NCBI GenBank assembly: GCA_051294375.1 | Contig: CM119268.1 | Coordinates: 3,437,856-3,501,855 of the forward strand | Direction of reading: 5' to 3' | Source: Paraspadella gotoi | Taxonomy: Eukaryota > Chaetognatha | DNA length: 64,000 nucleotides | Part shown: in pieces, positions 1 to 11,519 of the stretch | How the letters are laid out: each line of letters opens with the position of its first letter | How positions within the stretch are numbered: position 1 is the first letter of the stretch | Made by a program: the position numbers and the translations under genes | Notes under the pieces: generated by a model | Told to the model about the DNA's origin: nothing | Database searches by the model: none | The model's input: the letters and a program-made list of their open reading frames with translations, nothing else

Positions 1-251
1 CCACGGTGAGAGGGACTGTGGGGATTTTTTTTAAAAAAAAGTGCGATAGAAAAGAACTGTGTCAAGCCTCTAGTGGCTTGGTGAACCTGGACAATGCGCG
101 CAATAGGTTTAATTGAATTAAAAAATTTGAGCAAACAATGTCGGATCTGCCCACGATCATTAGCAGTAATTAATTGATTAATTAAGAAGAGAAACAGAAA
201 GAGATAGAGAGAAAGAGTGTGAGAGAAGAGAGAGAAAGAGAGAGAGAGAGA

Positions 252-304
<53 letters not shown>

Positions 305-579
305 CGACTGACTATGACTCACTCTTTTTTTTTTGGCATAATTTATCATAATTCTATGTTCTGACATGATTTAAGTGAATGACCGACAATATTGAGGGGG
401 CGGACCGATGGACCGACGAAATGGATTATAGAGTCGGGATCTGCTGATAAAATTCATTTGAATATACTAGATATAGAAATGAATGAGATTTTAAGTTGAC
501 GGTTCTAGGGATTCTTCAAAATTTAAAATCAAAACTAACCTAATTGAGGTATGAGGGAAGGAGAGGAGTGGTAAGAATT

Positions 580-655
580 GGAGTGAGTGAGTGAGTGAGT
601 GAGTGAGTGAGTGAGTGAGTGAGTGAGTGAGTGAGTGAGCGAGTGAGCGAGTGAG
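580..655. repeat. (GAGT)n tetranucleotide microsatellite
   Basis: Uninterrupted GAGT units, ending in a few GAGC variants. Confidence 0.95.
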
Positions 656-989
656 AACTTACTAGTGAATTCATGGAGTAAATAGTTGAGGTGTGACGCA
701 TTCCGAGTGACGGGAAAAGCGTGATAGTTTTTTGCAGTGAACAAAGTCAAGAACAAAAAAAAAAGAGAAATACGACATCGACTGAAGCCGCGTTAAAATC
801 GCGTGAACGAAAAGTTTAGTAGCAATAAGAAGAACAAGATAATTGATGGAGCGAATAATAATAATAATAATTAGAGCAAGATAATTGATGGAGCGAATTG
901 TTCAGGAGAGACGAGAAATGGAGCGAGAGAAAAAGATTTCAGTCGCCGCTAATGATAAAAGAAAATTCGGTTTTAATCCGTCGGGAGTT

Positions 990-990
<1 letters not shown>

Positions 991-1028
<38 letters not shown>

Positions 1029-1103
1029 CTTGGAGGCCGAACTCGGAGTAATTAGGAACAGACCCGTGGACGACGTCGTCGTCGTCGTCGTCGTCGTCGT
1101 CGT
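991..1103. repeat. Pair of (TCG)n trinucleotide tracts
   Basis: Two TCG runs (991-1028 and 1075-1103) separated by about 45 bases of unique sequence. A triplet period normally hints at coding, but the flanks show no splice sites or start that make a convincing exon on either strand. Confidence 0.9.
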
Positions 1104-2846
1104 TCGTGTTCTACTTGTCTCTGTTTTGTCTCGCGTCTCCTTTGACAGGTTTTCTGGATGTGGGCCTTTTGCCAAATTAGGAGAAATTCGGTTCCATTTC
1201 GGAGGCTGAATATTTTATTCAATTCTCGAGATTTTTCTAAAGGTGCTTGGTCCGTCTCTCACTCTCACCCCTTCTTTGACTTAATCGCGAGTTCTCTCTG
1301 AGATACTCCTCTATCTATCTATCTGTCTATCATCCGGTTTGTCTGTCTGTCATTCAGTCTGTCTGCCATTTTCTCTCTCTTTTTTTTTTCTTTCTTTCTT
1401 TCTTTCTTTCTAAGAAAGGAAAGAAAGAAAGCGGAGGAAAGATTTTAAATTGGGCAGGGAAGTTAGAGAAGGAAAAGAGAAAAAAGACGAAAAATTAATT
1501 CAAAGGATTAAAGGGGGAAAAGGGGAGAGGGGCAAAAAAGGAAAAATGAAGAAAAAGGGAACAGAAAAACGGAACAGGAAAGATTTGATAAAAATGAGGA
1601 AAAAACGAAAAAAACGATGAAGAGAAAAAGAAGCAGAGAGAGAGAGAGAAGAATTTCCCAATGAGAAGCAGAGGATAGTGACGAAGCGAGGGACGAGAAA
1701 GAATCCCGAAAGTTGAGAAAATCTGAGGAGAGAGGGCGAGAGAAAACGGGCGAGGGAGAGTTAAGAGCGAAACACTTAGTTTTAAAACTGACTGCGTCGC
1801 GCGGAATTTGTTCCTTTTTTGGGAAGTCCGGTGACGACCGGACACGAGTGAGAAAAGCAGAGAGAGAGAGAGAGAGAGAGAGATGAGGAGAGAGGAGAGA
1901 GAGAGAGCGGGAGAAGAGAGACGAAGAAAGAGCGAGACGAGAGAGGAGAGAGCTTTTTAAGTTCTTTTATTTGCCAGCAGAAGTAGAAATTCAGCAGGGA
2001 GATCTTTCTTTCCATTCTCGAAAGGAGAGTTTCTTTAAATCTTTGTTTGCCTGAAGGGGACAGAGAGAGAGGATGAGAGAGAGAGAGGACGAGACGAGAT
2101 GGAAGGAGAGACCGATGGAGAGAGAGGAGAGAGAGGAGGACGAGAGAGATGACGAGAGGGGAGAATCGAGAGAGTGAGAGAGAGAAGATGTTGCGTCGTT
2201 TTTGGCCTCAAGTCGTCACTACTTCTTAATTTCTTTCCTCTTTCGCTCATCCACTCCTCCCCTCCTTCCTCTCTCCTCCCACCTTATCCTTTCCTTCCAC
2301 AAAACTTTCTCCCCCTCCCTCCACCCTCCTCTTTTCTTCGGCTCCTCTCCCACTCCCTCTCCTCCTCCTCTCTCTCTCCCCCCTCTCTCCCCCTCTCGGT
2401 TTCCCTTCGGCCGACGACCTTTAAACAACCTCCCTCGTAAACAACTGGCTCGTGTTAAAGTCTTTTGTTTCTTGCGGATATTTTTTTTCGCCTCGCCGCT
2501 AGCAGGCGCGCGCGGTTCTTTGGCGGAACTTATATCCCCGTGCGTGAGAGAAAATAAGGAAGCAGAAGAAACAGAAGAAGACAAACAAAAAAGACGTTTA
2601 TTAAAACAATAAGTAAACAAAAGAAATTAAAAAAAAAAAAAGAAACGAAATTACGGAGGTGAGAGAAAATAATTAAAAAGGCGAAACAAAAGGGAAAGCG
2701 GGAACACGAGTTTTTGCCTGGAATCGTTGTTTGTTTGAAATTGAGGAGAGATTTGAGAGGGAGGAGAGGAGAGAGAGAGCCGAGATGATGAGAGAGCCTG
2801 GAGTAGAGAGAGAGGAGAGAGAGAGAGAGAGAGGAGACCGAGCTGG

Positions 2847-2880
<34 letters not shown>

Positions 2881-5333
2881 GGGAGAAAGCGAGAAAATAA
2901 GGAAGAGAAAGTAAAACATATGAGAAGATGAGAAAAGTTATAAAGAGTTAACGGTGATAGATTATTATAATTTATAATTATAATTATAACAATATTTATT
3001 ATACATTATTTATAATAATTTATAAATAATAAAAGTACGAGGAGAAAGTTTTAAAAACAATATAGAGAAAAGAAGGAAGGAAAGAAAGTAGCGACCATTG
3101 TCACCATTTTTTTTAAAAGAGGGGGGACAGAAGCGATTGTCGAGTGCGGTTGAGTTCGTCAGGGGCGGGGGAGAATTGAAAAAAAAGGCGGGGGCGGGGG
3201 GAATCATTGGCGCGCAAATACCGCGACGGAGATCTGGGTTCGTGGTCCACAACAGGGTAGAATTTTTGGGGGTCAGGAAAAGAAAAAGGGTCGAGAAATT
3301 AAAAAAAAAGTGTTAAAAATCATAAACATATAAAACTCAACGTAAACTTAAATCGAAAAATGAAAGAAAAAAAGTTTTACAATTCATATTCGGCGAAGAT
3401 TAAAAAAGCAATTAAAAATGTTAAGTGGCGACCGTCCTTCGTCCATAAAAACATTTAAACGGCTTCGCCGACCTCAGGTTTTCTGTCTCGAGATGTTAAA
3501 TTTATTTCGCACCACGGCCCTCAATGGGCCCACGCAGGGGCGAGGGTCGGCCGTGGGCTTGCGGGGTGAATGCAGGGTGGGAAATGGGTCGGGGTCGTGG
3601 AGGGCGGACGAAGCAAGGTAAGTCTCACCGTGTGGCGTTTCAGGAAAAGGTCGAGCTCGGGAGAAAATAAGAAAAAAAAAAAAGTTAGTTTTCTTCTCAC
3701 CGATTATATTTAACGGCGCTCGCGACCCTTGGGTAAGGGGTGGAACGCCTTCAAACTACCGGAGGATGCAGACTCACCTTTTTCTGTTTGCAGACGGATA
3801 CGGATTTTTTTGTTGCAAAATTTTGTTGCGGATAAAAATCGACTTTGGTCGCGGATGATGAAAACGGAATTTTTATTTTCAAACTTTACCAACATATGGA
3901 AAGGAGTATTCTCTTTTGGCTAGCCAAGCGGAAACTCAGCTTGGTCGCTTTCATGGAAGTGTTTTTTAAATTTTTTTATTTTTTTTTTATAGAGAAATCA
4001 CGAATTTAGGCTCACTTACCAGAGTTGAGCCGTAGCTTTTGTTTGCTAAAATATTATTTATAGGGCAGCCAGCTGTTCTTCTCACCCAAATATATTTTGA
4101 ACGAAGGTTTTAATAAATAAAATCCAGAGACAAAAATGATTCAACTTACGCAAGCTTTAGATCAACTTGAACAAGGTGAAGCCAGCAGATGAGTCCTAAC
4201 TAACCATTGCTCACCCAACCACATCGACCCATCAGCAATCAACAATCAGCACTGATTTTGGCAAGAGTGAACTGTTAGGGCATAGGCGTTACGAGCCCGC
4301 CCATAAAGAGGAACGGAGGAGCGTCCGCCGCACGACGGCCCCGATGCCTGGCTGGCTATTGTACGGGGATTAAGGGATGAGGGTAAAGGGGGCCGAAATG
4401 TAAGGTTGAGGTCGGGAGGATTGCGGGTAAGGGTAAGGTAAAGGAAGGAAAGGAGGCGCATTGAGGGCGGGAGGAAAAGGGCGGCGGAGTAGTAATAGGT
4501 TAGAGGAAGAGAGAGAAGAAGAGCGAGAGAGAGAGAAGAGAGACGAGAGAGAGAGAGGAAGAGAGGAGAGAAGAGAAGAGATGAGAAGATGAGAGAGAGA
4601 AGAGCCGCGAGAGAGAGAGAGAGAGAAAGAAAGAGAGTCTTAGAATCTATAGCCGCACGCCACTTCGCGCGTATTTTAAAACATTCATGTTATTTCGCGC
4701 TTTTTATATTAATATAGAGTAAAACAAATCCTTGAACTCTAACACTAATGAATTTTATAAAAAAAATACAAACCATAAACGGAAAATTAAAAATTTCGAC
4801 GACAGCACGAAAAATATAGTCGACCACGATTAAGTTAGAATAATAAATATGACGCCATTTGTTTACAATTCCAATTGATTATGATAGACAAAACTCAAAC
4901 ACCACAAATATGAAAATATCTAGAAAATATATTTAAACATAAAAAAAAAAGGGACGTTTATTAGTTTAAAAATCGATTATGTCTACACAATGAAACCGAA
5001 CACCAAAGTAAAAACGCAAAATGAAAGTCAAAATTAACATTCTATCTGATGATTATTATTGTACAGTTGTAAAGATGAATAATTCAAGTGGATAACCGTA
5101 GAAAAAAACAAACATTTAAGGGAATTATGTTTAAAACGATAAAAAAACATATTTAAATTTTTCACGGCCGAGCGCTTTAAGATATATAAAACCGTTTCAT
5201 ACCTTATATTTATTTCCGTATTATTAATTATTTATACGCGTTTGGCAAAAGCGTTTTGGCGAACGGTTCATACCAAAACTCTTTAAGGTAAAAGTGAAAA
5301 AACAAGGAATGAGAGAGAAAAAACGAAACTGAC

Positions 5334-5521
5334 CTGCACGGTATGAAGGAATTCCTTCAACCCTCGTGAGAGCGCCGCAGTGAAAAATGTGTGCGCCTGG
5401 TCGCCGGCGTAGGCAGATGTGAGGAGAGGTGGAGAGGAGGAAGAATGGAGAAAAAATTGGCGTGTTGTTTGTGGATTGACGTGAGGATTACAAAGCCGGG
5501 ATTCATCCAGTTCCACGATTT
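5334..5521 (-). CDS. Candidate internal exon in palindrome (weak)
   Basis: On the minus strand an acceptor (TTATAG) precedes 62 open codons that end at a good donor (CAG then GTCAGT). The translation begins IVELDESRL and ends RGLKEFLHTVQ. The middle is Ser/Pro-rich, and a shorter exon starting after a second AG (reading AHTFFTAALSRGLKEF) is also possible. The mirror copy at 12717-12886 on the + strand keeps both splice sites but is 18 bases shorter and frameshifted. I do not recognise the protein. Confidence 0.3.
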
Positions 5522-7525
5522 CTATAACGAGGGTGAGCGTGGGTGGGGTTGGGAGGGTTAGAGGGGGGTGAGTTTCGGAGGATCGGAGGAAAGAAAGGGA
5601 GGAAGAGGAAAGGAGGGAAAACAAAAGAGAAAGGAACAAAACGTCACCAATAAAAAGAAGATGAAGTAAAGAGAAAGAAAACCAACGAAATGGAAAGATC
5701 AGAAAAGGGAAATGAAAAAATAATCAAAAAAAGTTCATTAAAGAAAAGTCAAAAAAAAAAATTCAAAGATTAATAAAAAGTTAGCAGAAATTCCGTCCCA
5801 TGGACCGCGATCTTGCAATACAGAAAATCAAAAGTAATAAACGACTAAAGTAACATGATGTGAGAAAAAGTACGAAACATTATTATATTCACCATCACCT
5901 GGGGTAAAGCCAAAAAATTGTAATACTTACGGTTGGGGCGATATATTAGCAATTACTCGTGTCAATGACAGCGAGTAAGTTTATTTTTAAGAAAAGAAAG
6001 AAACTACTCCATTTTTCTCTTTTTTTTTGCGCCAAATCTATCTTCACTAAATTGGCGCACTTATACGGTAAAATCTAACTCGCGTTTTCGACACGATATG
6101 TCCACGGTAGTAATGTTAACCCTCGATCACAAATTGTATGCGCGGCGACTAATTCCGCCACCTTTTCATACCCGCGCCCTGTAGTTCAGATCATATTTTA
6201 AAAAAAAATGCCCTTCGTACTATATTTTATAGAAATAAGTTAGTTTAAATAAGTTAAAGAATCACGCTTTGGGTCATAGAGGAACGAGGATTTTATTGAG
6301 GTTCCATTAAGGAATAAAGTTAAGGATTAGGGAGATATAGGGGAATAGGTGGATTATAATGTGAGCGATTCAGTAATAAAAAGGTTAAGGAATACGTTAC
6401 GTTTAAGAAGTCTGGGTTTGGGATTTAGTTTCTAGGCATTCGTGTGTATTAGCTGTCTTTAATAAAAAGCAGTTTAGGATGTTTCAAATAATTATGATAT
6501 TTTATTTCCGGATGGTTAGAATCACAGACACTTACGCACAGTCCAAGTTTGTTTACAGCGAGATTTATAATCTGCAGCGCCGTTTTTCTCATAACCACCG
6601 ATTCGTCAATGAAAAAAAAAATAATAAAAAAACCTAGGAGTAAAGATTTGACGCCATTTTGCATTTCCCTCGCGTTGACGCCAGATTGAGGTCGTGTGGC
6701 CGTTGACGCCACGCGCCGCCACGAAACTGCGGCGCCGTGGACGCGTGGGCGCCGGACCCGTGGGCAAGGACCGGCGTCGTGACGGACCGCGCGAGGTGCC
6801 CGCCGCCTGGCCAGATGCGTGCCCCCCGAAAGGATTTGGGTAGGGCGTGGCTTGCAGGGATTACTCTAATGCTGTGAACATCTTGGTCTCGCAAAAGGGG
6901 CGGATCTAGTGTTTTAGAGGGGAGGAGGAGAAGGGGGACTGAAATGAGAGGGAGAGAGGGGAGGAGGTTAGAGAGCGATACATGAAAAGAGAGATGAGAG
7001 ATCTGAGAGAGAGAGAGTAGAGCGAGAGGTTGACTTATTAATATTATGGATCTGGGTAATAACCAAGTTATCCAGCTATCCCTACCTCGCGAATGTCCAG
7101 CGCAATTTTTTTTAGAAAATATTATTATACCAATGCAAGGTGTGTTAAATTTAAAGGAATATTAAAAGGAAAAGTTTATTATAATATAGCAGTCTGGTTT
7201 AGAAGAAGCTAATAATATTGAAATTTAAATGCTTCAAAATAAACTAAAAGAAAAGCGAACGTAACAAATATTAGAACATCTTTTCCGTCATCATTCTTCC
7301 TTTTTCTCCCATCTTTTTCTCTCCTTGTTTTCTATTACCTTTGCTATCTATCGCTTGCCTCTCACCTATAAAAACTTTTCTCCGCACAACCTCAACATGC
7401 AAATTAGATAAAACAACTCGCGCCCTATCCGTCCACTACCAAGCCGAATTCCCTTTTGTTTTACCTGATATAGCAGGGCTCTTTCGTCGATTAGACAGCA
7501 GCTTCTCTTCGCGCCACAATAGAAG

Positions 7526-7615
7526 ATGGCGGTGAGGAGCAAAAATAGGCGGGATGCCGGTGCTTCAGACACCACCAACGATGTTGAGAGCGCGTTCTTC
7601 GCCCTTCAGGCCTGA
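7526..7615 (+). CDS. Short ORF with good start context (speculative)
   Basis: A 29-codon frame starting MAVRSKNRRD and ending ESAFFALQA, with ATG in the context GAAGATGG. The mirror copy near 10690-10815 carries indels that end the frame early. It is too short to claim as a gene; it could be a first coding exon or chance. Confidence 0.12.
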   Translation: MAVRSKNRRDAGASDTTNDVESAFFALQA

Positions 7616-7955
7616 AGCGAATCGAAGAAAAAAGGGCGGTGGGCAATGGAATGTTAATTTAAATTATTTAAACAGGAAAAATACGTTTAATAAACTTTAT
7701 TAAGTAATGAACAAATTAATGGCAGAAGAGAGAAAGAACCTAAATGGTCGGAAGGAATGGGTGAAAGTAACGCAATGGAAAAAGTTTAAGGGTTTAGCAA
7801 TGAATGGGAAACTGGGTTCGTACGCCAGAATCTTCGGGTGTCGCACGCATGATGGCGAGTCGGACGGTTAATTTGAAATTGAGTTAAACGAAAAGTGAGG
7901 AAACTGGTTTTCTACGTCGATCGGCGATTCGCACGGTTTTTTCAATATTCACCAG

Positions 7956-8230
7956 TTATGGAACAGCCGGGTTGCCTTGACTGCGCCTATGCGGGATGGG
8001 GCATCTCACTGTTGGCTTTGGGGGCTTCGACCCTTCAAGTGACGCCTCGCAGTCAACTTGCGCGGGTTACCCTACGGACGTCCTCGCTTTGCCACGCATG
8101 AGGGAAGTTGCGGTTGGGACGTGTGGATGGAATCACTACGCCCTGGGATGGTGTCGTTTCCCCTCTGAGCGCAATAATTTGGCCTGAACGGATGGTGGAC
8201 GTTGAGGCGGTTGTGAATAAACCGCCACAC
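7956..8230 (+). repeat. Dispersed repeat, copy 1
   Basis: About 275 bp running from CAGCCGGGTTGCC to a GGTTTATTC-type end with ACCGCCACA. Shared internal blocks include GATGGGGCATCTCAC, TTGGCTTTGGGGGCTTC and TGAGCGCAATAATTTGG. Other copies lie at 10089-10369, 26422-26664, 37970-38220 and 38453-38700. There is no coding frame; short size and dispersal suggest a SINE- or MITE-like element. Confidence 0.8.
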
Positions 8231-8261
8231 CAGAATTATTTAGGTAAGAGAGTTTAGTATT

Positions 8262-8610
8262 GTAATGTATTCATAGGCTACTATATCCGTAACTTCTATG
8301 TTCCCTCAGCAGCCATGGAACGGAGTCCTGGGTCTTGAAACCAGAGCTTGAGGGTTTTCCACGCCCCCAAGGCGGTTTACGGCCGTCCTCACGACGCTTC
8401 CCGCTGGCAGGTACCAGGGTTCATCCCAACCGGTGGGTCACACAACTGAAGTGTTATGGCTTTTAGGCGGGGGCGTGAACTTAGGCCAATGCCGACTACA
8501 TGTCTGTAGCAAAGTTTATTATATTTTTTACAAAATTATTATTTGTTGTTGTACCCTGCTTTATTTATAGTTAAGCTTTGATGCCGTCCCTCTCAATAAT
8601 TTAGGGTAGT
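8262..8610 (+). repeat. SINE-like dispersed repeat with B-box-like motif
   Basis: It contains GGTACCAGGGTTCATCCC, which resembles a tRNA T-arm / pol III B box (GGTTCRANYCC). The mirror copy at 9740-10060 preserves it better as GGGTTCAATCCCAACC on the minus strand. A diverged relative lies in the intron at 20375-20500. It directly follows the 7956 element, so both may be parts of one composite transposon. Confidence 0.5.
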
Positions 8611-9238
8611 ATTGGCCATGATGGACGTATGGCGTATGCTCAGGGGTGTGAGCCCAAACCTTTTTCAAGGCTTAAGGATCTTCAGCAGTGGGCGGTGTGA
8701 GTTAAGCTAGCACCACGTTAGCTAACCAGCGTGACGCGCGATATGTATGTAACCCGTAATACTGTGGTCGTAAGCCAGTACTTAGCTTGTCCCAAGCCAA
8801 TGGGACCGTTCGCTATTTTGGGTCGCGAATTTAACCTTTCCCCACTGAGGTTATTTGTAAAGAAAAGGGAAAAAGGAGGATTTTGGAATTTAATAAGAAA
8901 GGGAAGAAAAAGAAAGAAAAAAAGGAGGAAAAATAAAGAAGGAAAGATAAGAAAAGACATATAAAAAAAGGAAAGAGAAAAAAAAGAAGGAGAAAATAGG
9001 AATCGTAGAAATAGTCGCTGGCAGCAACGAACAGTCCCGAATTCAGGGAAGGAAGCTGAGCGGAGAAAAGACATAAATCCCAATATGCGGAGCGATAAAC
9101 AACGCGTGAGAGAGAGAGGGGAAGAAGGGAAGGGAGAGAGAGAAGAGAGAGAAGATAGGGGAGAAAGAGGGGCAGGGAGAGGGGGAGAAAGAAGAGAGAG
9201 GGAGGAAGAGAGAGAAGAGAGAAAAGAGAAAGAAAGAA

Positions 9239-9263
9239 NNNNNNNNNNNNNNNNNNNNNNNNN
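9239..9263. other. 25-N gap at the palindrome centre
   Basis: Exactly 25 Ns, the same length as the gaps at 30724, 30970, 39060 and 41454, so probably a placeholder of unknown size. The left side ends in a GA-rich tract; the right side resumes with the reverse complement of about 9080-9100. Confidence 0.95.
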
Positions 9264-9739
9264 TGTTTATCGTTCCGCCATATTGGGATTTATGTCTTTC
9301 TCCGCTCAGCTCCTTCCCTGAATTCGGGACTGTTCGTTGCTGCCACCGACTATTTTCTACGATTCCTATTTTCTCTCTTTTTTTTTCTCTTTCCTTTTTT
9401 TTTATGTCTTTTCTTATCTTCCTTTTTTATTTTCCTCTTTTTTTTGCTTTCTTTTTCCCTTTTCTTTATTAAATCCAAATTCTCCTTTTCCCTTTTCCTT
9501 TACAAATAACCTCCAGTGGGGAAAGTTAAATTCGCCCCCAAAATAGCGCGGTCCCATTGGCTTGGACAGCTAAGTACTGGCTTACGACCCCATGAGTTCC
9601 GGGTTCAATCTATTCGCGGTCACGCTGGTTAAGCTAACTGGGTGCTAGCTTAAACACGCCACTGTAGATCTTAAGCCTTGAGGTTCTTCACACCCCGAGC
9701 ATCGCATACGTCCCATCATTGCCATACTACCCTAAATTA

Positions 9740-10060
9740 TTGAGAGGGACGGCATCAAAGCTTAAACTATAAATAAACAGGTACAACAAATAATAATTTA
9801 AAAAATATATAAACTTTGTACAGACTGTAGTCGAGCATTGCCTAAGTTCACCCCCGCCTAAAAGCATAACACCTTCAGTTGTGACCACCGGGTTGGGATT
9901 GAACCCGGGTACCTGCCACGCGGGAAGCGGCGGAGGCGGCCGTAAACCGCCTTGGCGGGCGTGGAAAACCCTCAAGCTCTGGATTTCAAGCCAGGACTCC
10001 GTTCATGGCTGCTGAGGGACATAGAAGTTACGGATTAGTAGCCTATGATACATTACAATA
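9740..10060 (-). repeat. SINE-like repeat, mirror copy
   Basis: Reverse complement of 8262-8610. On the minus strand it reads GGGTTCAATCCCAACC, close to a pol III B box. No convincing A box was found at the right distance, so the tRNA-derived origin is only suggested. Confidence 0.45.
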
Positions 10061-10088
10061 CTAAACTCTCTTACTTAAATAATTCTTG

Positions 10089-10369
10089 GTGTGGCGGTTT
10101 ATTTCACAAACCGCCTCAACGGTCCACCATCCGTCAGGCCAAATTATTGCGCTCAGAGGGGAGAACACACCATCCCAGGGCGTAGTGAATTTCCATCCAC
10201 ACAGTCCCTAACGCACTTCCCTCATGCGTTGGCAAAGCGAGGGACGTCCTAGGGTAACCGCGCCAGTTGACTGCGAGGCGTCACTTGAAGGGTCGAAGCC
10301 CCCAAAGCCAACAGTGAGATTGCCCCATCACCGCATAGGCGTCATCAGGCAACCCGGCTGTTCCATACT
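10089..10369 (-). repeat. Dispersed repeat, copy 2 (palindrome mirror)
   Basis: Reverse-complement copy of the element at 7956-8230; it is the same insertion seen in the other palindrome arm rather than an independent one. Confidence 0.8.
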
Positions 10370-11178
10370 GTGTGAATTTGAAAAACCGGCGAATCGCCGA
10401 TCGACGTATGAAAAACCGTTTCCTCCCACTTTCGGTTAACAATCAATTATCAAATTAACCGTCCGACCGCCAAATCACGCGTGCGACCCCGGAAGATTTG
10501 GATCGTACGAATCCCAGTTTCCCATTCATCGTAAACCCTTAAACTTATTTTCCATCGTTACTTTCACCCCCTTCCGACCATTTTAGTTTTTCTCTCCTTC
10601 GCCATTAATTGGTTAATTACTTAATAAAGTGTTATTAAAACGTATTATTTCCTGTTAAATAACTTAAATTTAACATTTCCTTGCCCCCGCCTGTTTTTTT
10701 TCGATTCGCTCAGGCCTACGAAGGGCGAAGAACGCCTTCTCTAAACATCGTTGGTGCGTTCTGAGCAACCGGCATCGCCGCCTAATTTTGGCTTCCTCAC
10801 CGCCATCTTCTATATGTGGGCGGAAGAGAAGCTGCTTCATAATCGACGAAAGAGCCCTCGCTTAATATCAGCGTAAACACAAAAGGGAATTCGGCTGGTA
10901 AGTGACGGATGGAGCGCGAGTTGTTTAATCTAATTTTGCATGTTGAGGTTGTGGCGGAGAAAGTTTTTTAAGGGAGAGGAAAGGATAGATAGAAGGATAG
11001 AAACAAGGAGGAGAAAAAGATGGAGAAAAAGGAAGAATGATGACGGAAAAGATGTTCTAATATTTGTTACGTTCGCTTTTTCTTTTAGTTTTTTGAAGCA
11101 TTAAAATTCAAATTATTAGCTTTTCTAAAACCAGCTGCTATATAAATAACTTTTCTTTTATATTCCTTTAAAATTAAA

Positions 11179-11519
11179 NNNNNNNNNNNNNNNNNNNNNN
11201 NNNNNNNNNNNNNNNNNNNNNNNNNNNNNNNNNNNNNNNNNNNNNNNNNNNNNNNNNNNNNNNNNNNNNNNNNNNNNNNNNNNNNNNNNNNNNNNNNNNN
11301 NNNNNNNNNNNNNNNNNNNNNNNNNNNNNNNNNNNNNNNNNNNNNNNNNNNNNNNNNNNNNNNNNNNNNNNNNNNNNNNNNNNNNNNNNNNNNNNNNNNN
11401 NNNNNNNNNNNNNNNNNNNNNNNNNNNNNNNNNNNNNNNNNNNNNNNNNNNNNNNNNNNNNNNNNNNNNNNNNNNNNNNNNNNNNNNNNNNNNNNNNNNN
11501 NNNNNNNNNNNNNNNNNNN
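11179..11519. other. Assembly gap
   Basis: 341 Ns. Palindrome symmetry predicts that the missing sequence mirrors about 6850-7180 of the left arm. Confidence 0.95.

Larger units (their letters stand above)
1..1411. other. Microsatellite-rich intergenic DNA, no gene seen
   Basis: No coding exon is supported here. The stretch holds a (GA)n tract at about 198-301, a (GAGT)n tract at about 580-655, two (TCG)n tracts at 991-1028 and 1075-1103, and short CTAT/TGTC and TTTC runs at 1310-1410. The open frames across the TCG tracts give poly-Ser, poly-Val or poly-Asp depending on frame and have no other coding signal, so they are not called as genes. Confidence 0.7.
1412..9238 (+). repeat. Left arm of a giant palindrome
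   Basis: This arm reads as the reverse complement of 9264-16508. Matching landmarks: about 1490-1540 with 16385-16440; 2450-2600 with 15415-15600; 5283-5640 with 12580-12940; 6640-6850 with 11520-11710; 7260-7620 with 10690-11060; 9000-9100 with 9264-9350. Homology ends near 1412 and 16508. Differences are mostly single-base indels, and the candidate exon near 5.4 kb stays open here but not in the other arm, so this arm looks like the cleaner copy. Confidence 0.9.

Noticed and set aside
898-1209. Possible homopolymeric Ser/Val protein over TCG repeats
   Set aside because: Every frame gives a different homopolymer and flanks are not coding-like.
182-2620. Open frames of poly-Ser/Leu or Arg/Glu over GA and CT tracts
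   Set aside because: They are produced by dinucleotide repeats without stops on either strand and lack splice sites or unique protein sequence.
3418-3621. Possible exon ending at a GTAAGT donor near 3614
   Set aside because: The donor is good, but the frame is not recognisable, the acceptor is unclear and the mirror copy is not conserved in frame.
6634-6894. GC-rich frame in palindrome (6640-6850 and mirror 11520-11710)
   Set aside because: CpG-rich patch open in several frames and frameshifted between arms; may be a promoter-type CpG region but no exon can be defined.
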